From positions 186,001 to 250,000 of the forward strand of contig JAZKJL010000001.1 of the NCBI GenBank assembly GCA_040384325.1: a stretch of 64,000 bases of DNA, in the 5' to 3' direction. The notes below the pieces were generated by a model. That model ran no database searches. It was not told the origin of the DNA and saw nothing but the letters and a program-made list of their open reading frames with translations. This document shows, piece after piece, positions 17,222 through 25,970 of this stretch. Every line of letters starts with the position of its first letter. Position 1 is the first letter of the stretch. This stretch comes from JACMLX01 sp040384325. GTDB lineage: Bacteria; Gemmatimonadota; Gemmatimonadetes; Gemmatimonadales; Gemmatimonadaceae. The position numbers were made by a program, and so were the translations under genes.

Positions 17222-18103
17222 TCAGGCCCAGAGCAGCGCCGCACCACGCGCACCACTGTCGGCGAACGTGGCGCGCGCCACCAGCGGGGCCGCCGTCCCC
17301 GAGAAGCTGTAGCGCGCGATCAGTGGCGGCAGCTCTTCGACCAGTTCCGGCAGCGCGGCCATGCCGCCGCCCATGACGATGATGTCCGGGTCCACGACGT
17401 TCACGATGTTGGCGCAGGTGCGCGCGAAGCGCAGCTGCAGCCGACGGAGCGCGTCCAACGCCGGCGTGTCACCGCGACGGGCGGCGGCCACGATCTCGGG
17501 TGCGGTGCGCGCCGTGCCCGTGACCTTCAGGTAGTCCTTCGCCAGGCCGGTGCCGGAGACGTACATCTCCACGCAGCCACTCTTGCCGCAGAAGCAGGGC
17601 GTCGGTGGCAGGTCCTCCGGCTTCAGCCAGGGCAGGCCCGTGTGGCCGAACTCCGCGGCTTCGTCGTGTGCACCGCGGATCAACGTGCCGCCGATCACCA
17701 GGCCGCCACCAAGCCCCGTGCCGATGGTGAAGAAGGCGACCGTGCCGTGACCGCGCCCCGCACCGTGCGACGCCTCGGAGAGCGCGAAACAGTTCGCGTC
17801 GTTGGCGGAGCGGATCGGTCGCCGAATCGCGGCTTGCAGGTCGGCGTGGAACGGCCGGCCGTTGCAGGCCACGATGTTGGAGTTACGCCACAGCCCCGTC
17901 AGCGGCGACGTCGATCCCGGTGCACCGATGCCTACCGTGCCGTCGCCCGCCTCGGACACCAACGCTGCCACCGCGGCCACGATCGCATCGTAGCTCGCCG
18001 GCGTGTCGATGCGCCGGTCATGCAGCACGTGCTGGTCGGCATCCAGCGACAGCAGGTGAATCTTGGTGCCGCCGACATCCACGCCGATCCGGTTGCTGGT
18101 CAT
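17222..18103 (-). CDS. ROK-family sugar kinase (glucokinase-like)
   Basis: 293 residues from ATG 18103. ATP-binding 'IGVDVGGTKIHLL' at the N-terminus, 'VGIGAPGS', 'SANDANCFALSEASHGAGRGHGTVAFFTIGTGLGGGLVI', and the ROK zinc signature C-F-C-G-K-S-G-C-V-E. A 'VVDPDIIVMGGGMA' strand closes the C-terminal lobe. Without a helix-turn-helix it is a kinase rather than a NagC/XylR repressor. Likely phosphorylates glucose, fructose or an N-acyl hexosamine in the cytosol; the substrate cannot be fixed from sequence. It fits the surrounding sugar-uptake and oxidation genes. Confidence 0.9.
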   Translation of the reverse strand: MTSNRIGVDVGGTKIHLLSLDADQHVLHDRRIDTPASYDAIVAAVAALVSEAGDGTVGIGAPGSTSPLTGLWRNSNIVACNGRPFHADLQAAIRRPIRSANDANCFALSEASHGAGRGHGTVAFFTIGTGLGGGLVIGGTLIRGAHDEAAEFGHTGLPWLKPEDLPPTPCFCGKSGCVEMYVSGTGLAKDYLKVTGTARTAPEIVAAARRGDTPALDALRRLQLRFARTCANIVNVVDPDIIVMGGGMAALPELVEELPPLIARYSFSGTAAPLVARATFADSGARGAALLWA

Positions 18104-18261
18104 GCGCCAAAGATCACCGGCGGGTGCGGTGCCCGCCATCGACGCACGCCGCGGCGATCACGCGCCGCGCTGCCTTGCGTCGACTCGCGCTTCCGCATCG
18201 TGTTGCCGCTGCCGCCAGTCGTGGTCGCACGCGTGCGCCTCGCGACGCGACGAGCGCGCAG

Positions 18262-18711
18262 TCAGCTGGTGAGTCGATCGGTGCCCGACTCGCGCGCGGC
18301 CAGCGCCTCGCGCACCTCGCGCACCAGCCGCGCCAACTCGACCGGCTTGGCGAGGTAGCCGTCGCACCCCGCCTCGCGCGCCATGATCCGGTCCCCAGGC
18401 AACGCATGGGCCGTGAACGCGATGATGACGATGTCGCGTGTCCGCGGATCGCCCTTGAGCGTGCGCGTCGCCGTCCAGCCATCGACGTCCGGCAGGCCGA
18501 CGTCCATCAGGATCAGGTCCGGATGGTCGACCTGCGCGATGCGCACCGCGTCGGCGCCGCTCAGCGCCTCGATCACACGATATCCCGAATGCCGCAGGAT
18601 CGCCGTCGCGATCAGCCGGTTGTCGTCGTTGTCTTCCGCGACGAGCACCAGCGGTGGGCTGCCCGCCGCGGGCAGTTCGGCAGCATCACGCGACGGGTTC
18701 ACGAGCGTCAC
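18262..18711 (-). CDS. Single-domain response regulator (receiver protein)
   Basis: 149 residues from GTG 18711. Longer starts exist at ATG 18765 and TTG 18828, but their extra residues are Cys/Arg-rich and not domain-like. One CheY-like receiver: 'LVLVAEDNDDNRLIATAIL' (acidic pair), 'PDLILMDVGLPDVDGW' (phospho-acceptor Asp), 'VIIAFTAHALPGDR' (Thr switch) and 'GYLAKPVE' (Lys). No output domain, as in DivK-type phosphorelay proteins. Divergent from a membrane histidine kinase at 19035, its most likely partner. Confidence 0.88.
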   Translation of the reverse strand: MTLVNPSRDAAELPAAGSPPLVLVAEDNDDNRLIATAILRHSGYRVIEALSGADAVRIAQVDHPDLILMDVGLPDVDGWTATRTLKGDPRTRDIVIIAFTAHALPGDRIMAREAGCDGYLAKPVELARLVREVREALAARESGTDRLTS

Positions 18712-19034
18712 TGGCAGGCGAGGGATGGGGAGGAGAGCGAACCGCTGTCGTGGCGCGCTGCACATGGTCGCACGGCGGGAGCACGTCCTGGCACGGCAGA
18801 ACTTGGCGCGCGCGTCGGGTGTCGACAAGCGACCACAACGGGAAACCTCGCTGATACGTCGATCTCAAGAAAATATACGGTTGTGCACGCATCCTGCGTG
18901 TGGTAGTCTCGCCGCGTCATTCGCCACCGCAAGTCAGGGTCGACGTGCGTGCGGTGTGACGCGTCAAGGCCGTTTCCGCGCTCGTGCGCCTCCCCTCGCC
19001 GGTGTCGTGATGCTCGTCGTCCTGCCGCAGTCAG
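18712..19034. other. Divergent intergenic region between receiver gene and membrane kinase
   Basis: About 320 bases. Most is GC-rich and contains no credible gene. An AT-rich island lies at about 18866-18882 (AAGAAAATATACGG). A perfect 6-base inverted repeat CACGCA-TCC-TGCGTG at 18886-18900 follows it. The position suits a shared control region for the two divergent genes, but I cannot assign a promoter firmly. Confidence 0.35.
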
Positions 19035-20954
19035 ATGCCTGAGGCTCCCGTCGTGAACGGACGGCGCCGCCGCTGGACGCTGGCACGTCGGCTCTCGATC
19101 CTGTTCGTCGGGTTGCTGGCACTGGTCATCGGGGCCTTCGGCGCCGCTGCCTACGGCGGCGTGCGCGAATCGGCGCTGCAGCGCGCCTCCGAGCGGTTGG
19201 CCAGCGTCTCGCGTGAGCTGGCCGCGAGTTCCGCTCGGAGCAGCGCCATGCGCGCGATGGCGATCTCGGAGATTACACGCGACTCACTCGTGCGCCGCGC
19301 GGTGGAGGTGCCGTACGTCGCGCCGACGGACGCCGGACCCAGTCGCGAAGTCTCCGCGACAACGAAGGCGCCGGTGCGCATTCGCAACGCTGGCCTCGAC
19401 GACGCGATCGCCTCGTACCGCACCGCGAACGATTCCACCTGGCTCGCGACACAGGTGTGGGATGCCGCCCAGATGCAGCGGCATGGCCCCGTCATGCACG
19501 GCAAGGATTCGGCGATGATGGCCAGTGCCGTCTCGGTCGCCTTGCGCAGTGGGCTGGTGTCGCGGTCGGGGATCTACGCGGCCGAGGGTCAGGTCAGGCT
19601 TTGGACTGCCGTTCCGATCCGCAGCGGCACGCGGGTGATCGGCGCGGTGGCGGAGCAGCGGAAGATCGCCGGCAACGCGGCGACCGAGGGGCTCATCGCG
19701 CGACTGTCGGGCATGGACGCGCGTGTCTACATCGCAAGCCGGAATTCGCCCGACTGGGCATCCCTGCTCGGCAAGCCGATCGTGTCACCGCTCGGCACGA
19801 CGCCGCTGGAGGCGGTGCCGGACACCGGGACGATCCTGCTGAATGGTGCACCAGCCGGACCGATGTTCGTGGCGGCGGCGCCGGTGACGGGCACCCCGTA
19901 CCGCATCGTGATGATGCAGACGGAAGAGTCGATCGTCGCCAGGCCGCGTCTGTTTCTTGGTGAGCTCCTTCTCATCGGATGGGTGTGCCTCGCCGCGGGC
20001 GCGATCGGTGCGTGGTGGTTGAGCAAGCTCGAGACGCGACCGATCGGCGCCTTGCGGAGCGCGGCCGATGCGATGGCCGCCGGCGACTACACGCAGACCG
20101 TCGCGCCGTCGGGTGCCGAGGAGACGGCGGCGCTGGCCGATGCGTTCAACACGATGGCGATGCACGTCAGTGGCGTGCATGCCACGCTGGCCGACCAGAA
20201 CACGTCGCTGCGCGAGGCGAACGAGGCCAAGGCGCGGTTCCTGGCCGTGATGAGTCACGAACTGCGCACGCCATTGAATGCGATCAGCGGACATGCCGAG
20301 TTGCTGTCGATCGGTGTGTATGGCGACGTCACCGACGCGCAGCGCGAGGCGCTGGACCGGATCACGCGCAACAAGGACCAGCTGGTGGCGCTGGTCAGCG
20401 ACATCCTGCACTACGCACGCCAGGAAGCGAACCCGCTGCCGGTGTTGCGCGAGCCGGTGTCGCTTCCTCGCCAGTTCGCGGCGCTGCGTGAGACGGTGGG
20501 CGAACAGTTCGAGCGGAAGGGCGTGTCGCTGGTGATCGAGGACACCACTGCGTCGGTCTGCGCAGATCCGGTGCGCGTGCAGCAGGTGTTGCTGAACCTG
20601 GTGACGAATGCACTGCAGTTCACGCCGCAGGGTGGCACCGTCACCGTGGCCGCCGATGCCGGGGCGGACCTGACGACGCTGCGCGTGACCGACACCGGTG
20701 TCGGCATCTCGGCCGCACAGCAGGCGACGATCTTCGAGCCGTTCGTGCAGGCCGACAACTCGCTCACGCGTCGCGCTGGTGGCGCTGGCCTGGGCCTCGC
20801 CATCGTGCGACAGCTGGTGGCCGCGATGGGTGGCACCGTCACCGTGCGCAGCGCGGAAGGGCGGGGCAGCACGTTCTCGGTGGCGCTGCCGAGTGTCGAT
20901 GCGACCGCCGACGCGCCGAGCGGCGCCAGCACGATGGTGTCGACCGCAGGCTGA
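19035..20954 (+). CDS. Membrane histidine kinase (extracytoplasmic sensor, HAMP, HisKA, HATPase)
   Basis: 639 residues. First membrane helix at ~17-40 ('LSILFVGLLALVIGAFGAAAYGG'), a periplasmic sensor of about 260 residues with a Cache-like ending ('YRIVMMQTEESIVA'), second helix at ~308-332, and a HAMP domain ('ETRPIGALRSAADAMAAGDYTQTV'). HisKA has 'MSHELRTPLNAISGH' (His408). HATPase_c has 'NLVTNALQFTPQGG', 'DTGVGIS' and 'GAGLGLAIVRQLV'. No receiver is attached; the divergent single receiver at 18262 is the probable partner. Located 399 bases upstream of the SusC/SusD pair, so it may sense a carbohydrate-related signal (inference). Confidence 0.92.
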   Translation: MPEAPVVNGRRRRWTLARRLSILFVGLLALVIGAFGAAAYGGVRESALQRASERLASVSRELAASSARSSAMRAMAISEITRDSLVRRAVEVPYVAPTDAGPSREVSATTKAPVRIRNAGLDDAIASYRTANDSTWLATQVWDAAQMQRHGPVMHGKDSAMMASAVSVALRSGLVSRSGIYAAEGQVRLWTAVPIRSGTRVIGAVAEQRKIAGNAATEGLIARLSGMDARVYIASRNSPDWASLLGKPIVSPLGTTPLEAVPDTGTILLNGAPAGPMFVAAAPVTGTPYRIVMMQTEESIVARPRLFLGELLLIGWVCLAAGAIGAWWLSKLETRPIGALRSAADAMAAGDYTQTVAPSGAEETAALADAFNTMAMHVSGVHATLADQNTSLREANEAKARFLAVMSHELRTPLNAISGHAELLSIGVYGDVTDAQREALDRITRNKDQLVALVSDILHYARQEANPLPVLREPVSLPRQFAALRETVGEQFERKGVSLVIEDTTASVCADPVRVQQVLLNLVTNALQFTPQGGTVTVAADAGADLTTLRVTDTGVGISAAQQATIFEPFVQADNSLTRRAGGAGLGLAIVRQLVAAMGGTVTVRSAEGRGSTFSVALPSVDATADAPSGASTMVSTAG

Positions 20955-21353
20955 TCGCACGCGCGGTCGTCACACGAGCGAGACGCCTCACGCAGGTCGT
21001 CGATCGTGTCGCCTGCAAGCACTCAACATAGTGACGACAGAAAGTGCGGCACGCGCCGCTCACACGATGCGTGCGCGCACTCCTGCATCGCGCACAAGAT
21101 TGAGGAAATGCAATCTGCAGCCACACCGGTTGCGATTGTTCCCGATCGCGTTACACTCGAAATGTCGATGACGACGAACGGTCGATGACCGGCGAACGCG
21201 CACATGGCACGCGACGGACCGGCAGTGTGGACTGCCATGCGATGCATGATGCAGGATCGATGTGCGCACCCACGGGTGCTCGTCGTTAGGACCGCGGTAC
21301 AACCGGCCCAGTGAGCGGCCGGGTTCTCCCACCCACTCTGGAGAAAAGGTCAC
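20955..21353. promoter_or_regulatory. Leader region of the SusC/SusD operon
   Basis: 399 bases with no credible gene; less GC-rich than the surroundings around 21010-21190. It ends in a clear ribosome-binding region: GGAG and AAAGG within TGGAGAAAAGGTCAC directly before the SusC ATG at 21354, stronger than most starts in this window. A GC-rich CCGGCCCAGTGAGCGGCCGGG stretch near 21303-21323 could fold. I cannot name a promoter with confidence. Confidence 0.4.
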
Positions 21354-24300
21354 ATGTCCCAATTCCGGCGCCGCGTTGCGGCGCTGGCAGCGATGCTTGC
21401 CATTGCTGCCCCCACAGCCCGTGCCCAGCAGCCAGCGGGCGGCACGGTGGTCGTCCGGGTCACCAACACCGCGGACCAGAAGCCGATCGAGGCCGCACGG
21501 GTCTTCATCGTCACCACCAACTTCGCCAACCAGACGTCCACCGACGGTCGCGTCACGTTCCGCGGCGTGCCCGTGGGAGCCTACAGCTTGCGCGTGTTGC
21601 GGGTGGGGTTCGGTGAGCAGGTGCGACGGGTGACCGTCACGCCAGGCGCCACCGCGACGGTGGAGGTCGCCATGTCGGTGGCCGCCGTGAGCCTGGCCGC
21701 CGTGGTCACCACCGCCACTGGTGAACAGCGACGGGTGGAGATCGGAAATGCGACCGCCAACATCGATGCCGCGACCGTGGTGGCGGCGTCACCGGTGGGC
21801 AGCCTGAACGACCTGCTCAACTCGCGCGCACCCGGCGTGACCGTGACCAGTGGCACACAGACCGGCACCGGTGCGCGCATCCGCATCCGCGGCATGAACT
21901 CGGTGAGCCTGTCGAACGAGCCGATCTGGATCATCGACGGCATCCGGATGAACAGCGCGAACTCCAACTTCTCGGCGCCAACCGGCAACGGCGTGAACGG
22001 GAACACGGGCGGCAACAACGCCAGCCGCATCGGCGACCTCAATCCCGACGAGATCGAGAACATCGAGATCGTGAAGGGGCCGTCGGCGGCGACGCTTTAC
22101 GGCACCGACGCCGCCAACGGCGTGATCCTGGTGACCACCAAGAAGGGTCGCGCCGGTGCGCCGCGCTGGTCGATGTACGCCGAGGGTGGCGTGGTGCGCG
22201 ACCAGAACACGTATCCCACCGCCTACAGCCTGTGGGGCAAGCGTCCGGGTGAGACGGTGTCGTCGCGTGCGTTCTGCAACCTGCAGCGCGTGGGCACCGG
22301 TGAATGTGCCGCCGACTCCACCAGTGCGCTCAACATCTTCACCGAGAAGGACCTGACACCGCTGGCCACCGGTGACCGCCGCCAGTTCGGCGTACAGGTC
22401 TCGGGCGGCAGTGAGGCGGTGCGCTACTTCGTCGCGGCCGAGCAGGAGCAGGAAGTCGGCGTGCTCTCCCTGCCGCAGTTCGAGCGCCAGCGCTTCGACT
22501 CGCTCGGTGTGCCGTTGCGCGCCTGGGTCGACGAGCCGAACCAGATGAACCGTCGCTCGCTGCGTGCCAACGTGAATGCGACGCTGAGCCCGAAGCTCGA
22601 CCTCGGCGTGCAGACGAACTTCATCAACATCGGCCAGCGCTACTCGCTGGAGTCGAACGCCACCGCCGGCCTGGGCTCGCAGGTGTTCGGTGGCCCGGGC
22701 ACGCGCGACAACGGCACCGTCAGCGGCCTGGGCACGCCGCTCAACGGCTATCGCGCGTGGACGCCGGGTTACTCGTGGCAGGAGCAGACGGCGCAGAGCG
22801 TCAACCGCTTCATCTGGTCGGCGCAGGCGAACTATCGTCCGTTCACCTGGCTCGCCAATCGCGCCACCATCGGCAACGACTACGCGTCGATCAGCGACGA
22901 GAACCTGCTGTATCGCGGTGAAGGCCCGCCGCTGACGGCCACCACGCGTCTCGGGTCGCGGGGCATCGGGCGCAACAACACCAACAACCTCACCGTCGAT
23001 CTCGGCTCCACCGCGCAGTACAACCTGCTGGGCTTCGGACTGAAGACGACTGTCGGTGCGCAGTACATCGGACAGCGTTCGGCGATCGCCAACACCGGCT
23101 CACGTCAGCTCGCACCGGCGTCGCAGAACGTCGGCTCCGGCACGCAGCCGGTGGTGTCCGAGGGCACGCAGGTGTCGAAGACGTTCGGTGTGTTCGTGGA
23201 ACAGGCGGTGGCGGTGCGCGATCGGCTCTTCCTCACCGCCGCAGTGCGCAGCGACCAGAACTCCGCCTTCGGCACCAACTTCCAGAACATCCTGTATCCG
23301 AAGGCTTCGGCGTCGTACCTGATCTCGCAGGAAGACTGGTGGAAGGCGCCGAGCTGGCTGAACTCCGTGCGCCTGCGCTACGCCTATGGCCAGTCCGGCG
23401 TGCAGCCGGGTCCCAACGACGCACTGCTGTTCTTTGGCGCCGGCACCACCAACGTCCAGAATGCCGACCAGCCGACGCTGATCCAGCAGGCGCTGGGCAA
23501 CCCGGACCTGAAGCCGGAACGGTCCGGTGAACAGGAAGCCGGCTTCGAGGCGCAGCTGTTCACCAGCCGCCTCAGTGTCGACTTCACCTACTACAACAAG
23601 GTGACCAAGGACGCGCTGATCAGCGCCATCCTGCCGCCGTCGTTCGGCTCCGTCACCTCGCAGCTGACCAACCTCGGGTCGGTCAAGAACTCCGGGCTCG
23701 AACTCGTGCTCACTGCGCAGCTGTTCGACAAGCCGGCGTTCGGCTGGGACATGAACATCGCGGCGTCCACGAACTCCAACGAGGTGCTGTCGCTGGGCAC
23801 CACGCCGGAGCAGATCGGCACCACCTCGCGCATCAAGGTCGGGTACCCGATCTCAGGCTACTGGGCACGCCCGATCACCAGTTACGCCGACAAGAACGGC
23901 GATGGCTACATCACCTACTTCGCCGACTCGGCGCGCAACGAGGTGTTCGTCGGCGATTCGGCAGAGTTCCGCGGCTACGCCACGCCGCGCCACACCGCCA
24001 CGCTCACCAACGGCTTCGAGCTCCTCAATCGTCGCCTGCGGATCTCGACGATGTGGGACTTCCGCGGTGGCAGCAAGTGGTACAACAACACGGAGCGCAT
24101 CCGCTGCACCCGGCCGAACTGTGGCGGCCGCAACGACCTGAATGCGCCGCTGATCGACCAGGCGATGAACATCGCCGCCAACGAACATCCGGCGCGCACG
24201 CTCGACGGCTACTTCCAGCCGGGTGGGTTCACCCGACTGCGCGAGGCGTCGGTGCAGTACACGTTCTCGCCCGACATGGCGGCGCGGCTGCTCAAGGCAC

Positions 24301-24470
24301 GTTCGCTCTCGCTGGCACTCAGCGGCCGGAACCTGCGCCTCTGGACGGACTACCGCGGCAGCGACCCGGAGTCGGGCTTCAACACCACCAGCGGTACCGA
24401 AGCGCCGAACGAGTTCCAGACCATCGCCCCGCCGAGCTATTTCATCCTGCGCGTCAACGTCGGCTACTAG
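21354..24470 (+). CDS. SusC/RagA-family TonB-linked outer membrane protein
   Basis: 1038 residues. Signal peptide to about residue 24 (ends A-R-A-Q-Q). A carboxypeptidase-D regulatory-like domain follows ('AARVFIVTTNFANQTSTDGRVTFRGVPVG', ~30-105). The TonB plug (~120-240) shows 'NDLLNSRAPGVTV', 'RIRIRGMNSVSLSNEPIWIIDGI' and 'IEIVKGPSAATLYGTDAANGVILVTTKKG', hallmarks of SusC. The remainder is a ~22-strand barrel ending in an aromatic-rich strand 'YFILRVNVGY'. Forms the pore under a SusD lipoprotein and imports oligosaccharides or peptides using TonB energy. SusD begins 13 bases downstream. No glycoside hydrolase is adjacent, so the substrate is open. Confidence 0.96.
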   Translation: MSQFRRRVAALAAMLAIAAPTARAQQPAGGTVVVRVTNTADQKPIEAARVFIVTTNFANQTSTDGRVTFRGVPVGAYSLRVLRVGFGEQVRRVTVTPGATATVEVAMSVAAVSLAAVVTTATGEQRRVEIGNATANIDAATVVAASPVGSLNDLLNSRAPGVTVTSGTQTGTGARIRIRGMNSVSLSNEPIWIIDGIRMNSANSNFSAPTGNGVNGNTGGNNASRIGDLNPDEIENIEIVKGPSAATLYGTDAANGVILVTTKKGRAGAPRWSMYAEGGVVRDQNTYPTAYSLWGKRPGETVSSRAFCNLQRVGTGECAADSTSALNIFTEKDLTPLATGDRRQFGVQVSGGSEAVRYFVAAEQEQEVGVLSLPQFERQRFDSLGVPLRAWVDEPNQMNRRSLRANVNATLSPKLDLGVQTNFINIGQRYSLESNATAGLGSQVFGGPGTRDNGTVSGLGTPLNGYRAWTPGYSWQEQTAQSVNRFIWSAQANYRPFTWLANRATIGNDYASISDENLLYRGEGPPLTATTRLGSRGIGRNNTNNLTVDLGSTAQYNLLGFGLKTTVGAQYIGQRSAIANTGSRQLAPASQNVGSGTQPVVSEGTQVSKTFGVFVEQAVAVRDRLFLTAAVRSDQNSAFGTNFQNILYPKASASYLISQEDWWKAPSWLNSVRLRYAYGQSGVQPGPNDALLFFGAGTTNVQNADQPTLIQQALGNPDLKPERSGEQEAGFEAQLFTSRLSVDFTYYNKVTKDALISAILPPSFGSVTSQLTNLGSVKNSGLELVLTAQLFDKPAFGWDMNIAASTNSNEVLSLGTTPEQIGTTSRIKVGYPISGYWARPITSYADKNGDGYITYFADSARNEVFVGDSAEFRGYATPRHTATLTNGFELLNRRLRISTMWDFRGGSKWYNNTERIRCTRPNCGGRNDLNAPLIDQAMNIAANEHPARTLDGYFQPGGFTRLREASVQYTFSPDMAARLLKARSLSLALSGRNLRLWTDYRGSDPESGFNTTSGTEAPNEFQTIAPPSYFILRVNVGY

Positions 24471-24483
24471 GAGCCTCGATCCC

Positions 24484-25872
24484 ATGTCACTTCATCGCAT
24501 CACGGGACGGCATCCGGCACGGCGACACGCCGCCCTTGCCCTCGTGACCCTGCTGTCGCTGGGCGGGTGCCAGGCAGCCAACGACCGGCTGCTCGGCGTC
24601 ACCGACCCCGACATCATCGTCCCCAGCAACGTCAACTCGGCGGAGTCGGCGATCGCACTCGCCTACGGCTCGATCGACACTTTCAAGGGCATCACCGGTG
24701 GCGGTGAGAGCACGTGGCTTTTCGGCGGGCTGCTGGCCGACGAATGGTCCACCAGTTCGACGTTCATCCAGAACGACGAGACCGACCAGCGCCGCATCCA
24801 GGAGTTCAACTCCTCGATCACCGGCATGCTGCGGGCGCTGTATCGCGTGCGGACGCGCTCCACGGCGGCCATCACGGCATTGCAGGAGTTCAGCCCGACC
24901 TCGCGCGCGCTGATCGCGGAGATGTACCTCGCACGCGGCTTTGCGGAACTGCAGCTGGCCTCGGACTTCTGCAACGGCATCCCGATCGGCAACACCAGCA
25001 CGTTGCCGCCGGAGAACGGGGCACCGGTCAATGTGCAGGCGGTCTTCCAGCTCGCAGCGGCATCACTGGATTCGGCGATCACCTTCGCCAACGGCACCGA
25101 CACGTCCAGCGTGAAGATCAACCATGCCAGCCGCGTGGCGCGGGCGCGCGTGGCACTCGGCCTGGCCGACTTCGCCAACGCGGCCACGTTCGTGTCCGGC
25201 ATTCCGACCACGTTCCGCTACCAGCACACCTTCTCGCTGACGACGGGAACCAACACGCTCTGGGGGCAGGGGCTGAGCTCCCGGCGGTACAGCGTGGGTG
25301 ACAGCATCGAGGGCAACGCGCGCAACATCCCGGTGGCCAACGCGATTCCGTTCGCCTCGGCGCGAGATCCACGGCTGCCGGTCGTGACACCGACCACCGG
25401 TGCCTTCAACGGCCAGGACGGCCAGACGTACACCCGCACCACCGTCATGTGGGGCCAGCTCACCACGGTGGATGTGGCGAACGGCATCGACGCACGACTG
25501 ATCGAGGCCGAGGTGGCGCTGCGCGCCGGCAACGCGGCGCAGGCCTTCACGATCCTCAATGCGCTGCGGGCTGCACCACCGCGCATGGGTGAGGTACAGT
25601 CGGCGGTGTTGCCGCCACTGATCGACCCGATCACCGATGCGGCCCGCGTGTCACTGCTGTTCCGCGAGAAGGCCTTCTGGACCTTCAGCCGGGGCCAGCG
25701 CCTCGGTGACATGCGTCGCCTGCTGCGCCAGTATGGTCGCACCGAGGCCAACACCTTCCCGCAGGGTGTGCACTACAAGGGCGGCAACTACGGCACCGAC
25801 GTGAACCTGCCGATCGTCACGGACGAGCGGAACAACCCGAACTTCGACGGCTGCACCGATCGCCTGCCGTGA
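24484..25872 (+). CDS. SusD/RagB-family outer membrane lipoprotein
   Basis: 462 residues from ATG 24484 (GGAG 10 bases upstream). The signal peptide ends in a lipobox L-S-L-G-G-C. Tetratricopeptide-like helices of the SusD fold are visible: 'AESAIALAYGSIDTF', 'LYRVRTRSTAAITALQEF', 'SRALIAEMYLARGFAELQLASDFCNGIPI' and 'DARLIEAEVALRAGNAAQAFTILNALRAA'. The C-terminal 'LFREKAFWTFSRGQRLGDMRRLLRQYGR' with 'FPQGVHYKGGNYG' is typical of the Gemmatimonadota SusD-like group. It caps the SusC barrel and captures ligand at the cell surface. Followed by a strong terminator at 25902-25938. Confidence 0.94.
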   Translation: MSLHRITGRHPARRHAALALVTLLSLGGCQAANDRLLGVTDPDIIVPSNVNSAESAIALAYGSIDTFKGITGGGESTWLFGGLLADEWSTSSTFIQNDETDQRRIQEFNSSITGMLRALYRVRTRSTAAITALQEFSPTSRALIAEMYLARGFAELQLASDFCNGIPIGNTSTLPPENGAPVNVQAVFQLAAASLDSAITFANGTDTSSVKINHASRVARARVALGLADFANAATFVSGIPTTFRYQHTFSLTTGTNTLWGQGLSSRRYSVGDSIEGNARNIPVANAIPFASARDPRLPVVTPTTGAFNGQDGQTYTRTTVMWGQLTTVDVANGIDARLIEAEVALRAGNAAQAFTILNALRAAPPRMGEVQSAVLPPLIDPITDAARVSLLFREKAFWTFSRGQRLGDMRRLLRQYGRTEANTFPQGVHYKGGNYGTDVNLPIVTDERNNPNFDGCTDRLP

Positions 25873-25901
25873 TGGCGTGACGTCTTGCAACGCATGATGT
25901 G

Positions 25902-25938
25902 ACGACGCCCCGGAGCAACAGCTGCTCCGGGGCGTCGT
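25902..25938. terminator. Bidirectional hairpin terminator between SusD and TPR genes
   Basis: Perfect 16-base stem ACGACGCCCCGGAGCA / TGCTCCGGGGCGTCGT with a 5-base loop ACAGC, lying between two convergent genes (stops at 25872 and 25971). No long T-tract follows on the + strand. Position and symmetry support termination of both transcripts. Confidence 0.8.
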
Positions 25939-25970
25939 GGTTTCGCCCTGCCGCCAGTCGAGCGCCGGGG

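Noticed and set aside
17078..18358. A 426-codon plus-strand frame over the ROK kinase
   Set aside because: Overlaps the ROK kinase, whose ATP-binding and zinc motifs are intact on the other strand; composition is that of a shadow frame.
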